Shown here in pieces: positions 7,050-9,603 of a stretch of DNA of 9,603 nucleotides. The DNA comes from Candidatus Heimdallarchaeota archaeon (lineage in GTDB: Archaea > Asgardarchaeota > Heimdallarchaeia > Hodarchaeales > LC-3), in contig DAHXPE010000547.1 in the NCBI GenBank assembly GCA_027364495.1, positions 1 through 9,603 on the forward strand. The letters are read 5' to 3'. Position 1 is the first letter of the stretch, and each line of letters begins with the position of its first letter. The translations under genes were made by a program, and so were the position numbers. Below the pieces are notes generated by a model. The model was not told where the DNA came from. It made no database searches and saw nothing but the letters and a program-made list of their open reading frames with translations.

Positions 7050-9440
7050 CTATACTCCATAAGGTATCCAAATATTTTTTACCTGAGTACATTCACGGAG
7101 GAATTCTCTTGCTCTGGTTAGATTAAACCAATTAATTTTCTTTCCATTTGATACCCATGTTCGCTTCATATTTGTAGCTGAATTTTCTTCCACGAGGAAA
7201 CTATTATCAGCTGAACCAAAATACCAAATTGCATCAATATCATGATGAGTAGAAATTATAGGTAGTAATTCATCATGATAACCTGTAATGATGTTAATAA
7301 CACCATCTGGAACATCACTTGTCTCAAAAATTTGATAAAGATCGGTTGCTAATAATGGATATTTTTCCGAAGGTATAACAGTTACAACATTACCCATAGC
7401 TATGGGAGGCATAATAATTGAAATAAATGAAAGCAAGGGATTTTCATCTGGACAAATTAATGCAAAATTCCCTATAGGCTCATTCATAGCTAGTGTTACA
7501 TGTCTCGTTAATGTACTATGAACCAATCCATCATATTTATCTGCAAAAGCAGCAAACATAAATATGACTTTTATTGTAGTGTCAAATTCAAGCTCTCCCA
7601 TTTCTTTAGAATAACCACATACCTGTTCTAATCGCTGGACATATTCTTCTCTTCTTTGATTTAAATTTTCAGCAATGAAATACAAGATTTGAGCTCTATT
7701 ATGTCCAGAATAGGAACTCCATTTAGAAAAAGATGATCTACCAATATGAACGGCATTTCTAATATCTTTACGATTTCCTCTTCCAACCTCATCTATGATT
7801 TGGCCAGACGGATTTGTAATTTGAATACTGTACGTCGCGTCAGGTCGAACTTGCTTGCCACCTATGTAGAGTTTAGGAGTCCGATTTATTTGTGGTATTG
7901 ATTGTATTAAATCAACTTGTTTGTCTGTTGTCTTTGATTGTAATTTTAAAAATTCATTTTCAAAACCATTTGTTTCTTCTTTATGAATAACATATTCAAA
8001 GAGACCTTCTTTACCACCTTCACGACCAAAACCTGATTCTTTATAACCACCAAATCCAGAACCTGCATCAAAAAGATTTGTACAGTTTATCCAAACGGAT
8101 CCAGCTTTGACTTTTGGAGCAATATCTAATGCTAAATTAATATCTTCCGTCCAAATTGAAGCCGCTAATCCATACACAGTGTTATTAGCTAACTCCACTG
8201 CTTCTTTTGGTGTTCTGAAAGTTAATGAAACCAAAACAGGTCCAAATATTTCTTCTTGAACAATTGTTGAGGCAGGTTCAAGATCTGTTATTAAGGTTGG
8301 ATGATAAAAAAATCCTTGATTAGGTAATTGCCAAGTGGGTTTTATCACTCTACCACCTTCCTTTATTCCAACACTTACAAGGTTTGAAATTGTTTCTAAT
8401 TGCTGAGAAGAAACGATAGCTCCCATATCAATTGCTTTATCGAGTGGATTTCCGACTCGTAGTTTTTCCATTCTTAGACGCAATTTTTCAATAAACTTCT
8501 CTGCAATGCTTTCTTGAACTAGTAGTCGAGACCCAGCGCAACAGACCTCTCCTTGATTAAACCAAATAGCATCAACAACACCTTCGATTGCACTATCAAG
8601 ATCAGCATCTTCAAAAACAATAAAAGGTGATTTACCTCCTAATTCGAGTGATAACTTCTTACCAGATCCAGCTGATTCTTTTCTAATCCATTTACCAACA
8701 GATGTCGATCCAGTGAATGCAATTTTTTTGACATCAGGATGTCTAACTAATTCTTGACCTATTAGGGAGGGTCCGGTTACAATATTAACAACTCCAGGTG
8801 GTAACTTAATATTGTGACAAATCTCAGCAAAAAGAACAGCAGTGACAGGTGTATAAGAGGCGGGTTTTAAAACAACCGTATTACCCATAGCTAATGCAGG
8901 AGCTATTTTCCAAGCCATCATTAAAAGTGGAAAATTCCATGGAATTATCTGACCAACTACCCCAACTGGTTCATATTCAGTCATTTCTATATCCATCAAT
9001 TGAGCCGCTCCGGCATGGTAATAGAAATGTCTAGCGACCAAAGGAACATCTATATCCCTTGTTTCTCTAATTGGTTTTCCATTATTCATAGTCTCTAATA
9101 TTGCTAGTAATCTTGCATTTTTTTGTATTTCTCTGGCTATTGCATAGAGGTATCTTGCTCGAACATGGCCTCCTAATTCGTACCAGCTTTTTTGTGCCTT
9201 CTTCGCACACTGAACCGCTTCATCTAGATCTTCCTTACTCGCTTTGCTTACCTGGGCCAGAACTTTGCCCGTAGAGGGATTAAGAGCTGTAACATATTCT
9301 CCAGATTTTGCTTCTCTCCATTCCCCATTAATGTATAATTTTAATTTAGAATGCCATTTATCAAGCCAATCCTGAGCAAATTGTGATTGTTCAGGAGCTG
9401 GACCATATTCCATAGTTTTAAACAACTCTTGGATCTCCAT
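7050..9440 (-). CDS. Two-domain aldehyde dehydrogenase, ALDH16 type
   Basis: A 796-residue NAD(P)-dependent aldehyde dehydrogenase made of a full catalytic domain and a degenerate second one. Domain one (about 35-490) has the complete active site: PWNFPLL with N169, GSTSVG at 244-249 for the cofactor, ELGGKSP with general base E266, and FNQGEVCCAGSR with nucleophile C300. Domain two (about 520-796) has CPDENPLL in place of PWNFPLL and lacks the Glu and Cys, so it is structural. The opening EYGPAPE, the YFGSAD stretch and the ending KNIWIPYGV match my memory of human ALDH16A1 (EYGPVPE, YFGSAQ, KALWLPMGD). Unlike the human protein, the nucleophile is present, as in bacterial ALDH16. It follows a deoxyribose-phosphate aldolase gene by 10 bases, with AGGT 8 bases before the ATG. 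Acetaldehyde or another aldolase product is a plausible substrate by context; the true substrate is unproven. Confidence 0.93.
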   Translation of the reverse strand: MEIQELFKTMEYGPAPEQSQFAQDWLDKWHSKLKLYINGEWREAKSGEYVTALNPSTGKVLAQVSKASKEDLDEAVQCAKKAQKSWYELGGHVRARYLYAIAREIQKNARLLAILETMNNGKPIRETRDIDVPLVARHFYYHAGAAQLMDIEMTEYEPVGVVGQIIPWNFPLLMMAWKIAPALAMGNTVVLKPASYTPVTAVLFAEICHNIKLPPGVVNIVTGPSLIGQELVRHPDVKKIAFTGSTSVGKWIRKESAGSGKKLSLELGGKSPFIVFEDADLDSAIEGVVDAIWFNQGEVCCAGSRLLVQESIAEKFIEKLRLRMEKLRVGNPLDKAIDMGAIVSSQQLETISNLVSVGIKEGGRVIKPTWQLPNQGFFYHPTLITDLEPASTIVQEEIFGPVLVSLTFRTPKEAVELANNTVYGLAASIWTEDINLALDIAPKVKAGSVWINCTNLFDAGSGFGGYKESGFGREGGKEGLFEYVIHKEETNGFENEFLKLQSKTTDKQVDLIQSIPQINRTPKLYIGGKQVRPDATYSIQITNPSGQIIDEVGRGNRKDIRNAVHIGRSSFSKWSSYSGHNRAQILYFIAENLNQRREEYVQRLEQVCGYSKEMGELEFDTTIKVIFMFAAFADKYDGLVHSTLTRHVTLAMNEPIGNFALICPDENPLLSFISIIMPPIAMGNVVTVIPSEKYPLLATDLYQIFETSDVPDGVINIITGYHDELLPIISTHHDIDAIWYFGSADNSFLVEENSATNMKRTWVSNGKKINWFNLTRAREFLRECTQVKNIWIPYGV

Positions 9441-9448
9441 TTATCATT

Positions 9449-9452
9449 ACCT
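9449..9452 (-). promoter_or_regulatory. Ribosome binding site of ALDH gene
   Basis: AGGT on the minus strand, 8 bases before the ATG at 9440 and overlapping the stop codon of the aldolase gene. It supports the chosen start and coupling of the two genes. Confidence 0.4.
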
Positions 9453-9603
9453 ATCCTAATGGATGTCTATGATAAGCTGAATATACACCACTTTGGTGAA
9501 ATTCTAATTGTCTTTCTATATCAGCTAGTAAACTACTTGCCCCTATTCTAAAGAGTTCAGGTTCAAGCCATCTTGTATCTAATTCTTCTTTCATTAATAA
9601 AAG
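9451..9603 (-). CDS. deoC: Deoxyribose-phosphate aldolase, C-terminal end (partial)
   Basis: Only the last 50 codons are in the window; the gene continues past the right edge, and the catalytic lysines lie outside. The enzyme splits 2-deoxyribose-5-phosphate into acetaldehyde and glyceraldehyde-3-phosphate in deoxynucleoside breakdown. The visible end contains WLEPELFRIGASSLLADIER. FRIGASSLL corresponds to the phosphate-binding GAS motif near the end of all DeoC proteins (YRFGASSLL in E. coli). The longer tail with IERQLEFHQSGVYSAYH resembles human DERA (IERQIYHHVTGRYAAYH) rather than the short bacterial tail; this comparison is from memory. The TAG is at 9453-9451, 10 bases before the ALDH start, so the two form an operon with this gene first. 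The identification is good despite the short visible part. Confidence 0.87.
   Translation of the reverse strand, partial: LLLMKEELDTRWLEPELFRIGASSLLADIERQLEFHQSGVYSAYHRHPLG

Noticed and set aside
7050..7880. Second half of the ALDH protein as a second working dehydrogenase
   Set aside because: It lacks the PWN Asn, the ELGGK Glu and the Cys motif, as expected for the non-catalytic second domain of ALDH16.

Overview
The window is strongly AT-rich and looks archaeal, most likely from an Asgard (Promethearchaeota) lineage. Four things point this way. A Bax1/DUF790 nuclease, a mostly archaeal family, is present. Two secreted or membrane proteins are packed with N-glycosylation sequons. First genes of operons start with little or no leader behind TATA-like boxes, while second genes carry purine-rich ribosome sites. 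The deoxyribose-phosphate aldolase and ALDH16-type dehydrogenase resemble their eukaryotic counterparts. Archaea is fairly secure; the exact lineage is an inference from memory of protein families.

Layout from left to right. Positions 1-115 are an edge with no secure gene. Positions 116-1539 (minus) hold a two-gene ABC-2 transporter operon, ATPase then permease, with ATGA overlap. Positions 1540-1634 are a divergent promoter region with a perfect TTTAAATA box for the rightward operon. Positions 1635-4801 (plus) hold two unrecognised cell-surface proteins, also joined by an ATGA overlap. The first has a signal peptide, an ectodomain and one C-terminal membrane anchor. The second has five N-terminal membrane segments and a roughly 530-residue external C-terminal region. 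Positions 4834-6477 (minus) encode Bax1, starting at TTG and without its usual helicase partner XPB nearby. Positions 6478-7049 have no intact gene, but 6512-7000 (plus) hold the decayed C-terminal half of a short-chain dehydrogenase. Positions 7050-9603 (minus) hold the end of a deoxyribose-phosphate aldolase gene followed by a complete two-domain ALDH16-type aldehyde dehydrogenase.

How the genes may work together. Aldolase and dehydrogenase form a plausible deoxynucleoside-breakdown pair: the aldolase releases acetaldehyde and glyceraldehyde-3-phosphate, and the dehydrogenase could oxidise an aldehyde product. The ABC-2 transporter and the divergent surface-protein operon share one short regulatory region and may belong to one cell-envelope function; their substrate and role are unknown. 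The most notable finds are the surface-protein pair, which I cannot place in any family, and the pseudogene, where a 10-bp tandem duplication accounts for a frameshift.
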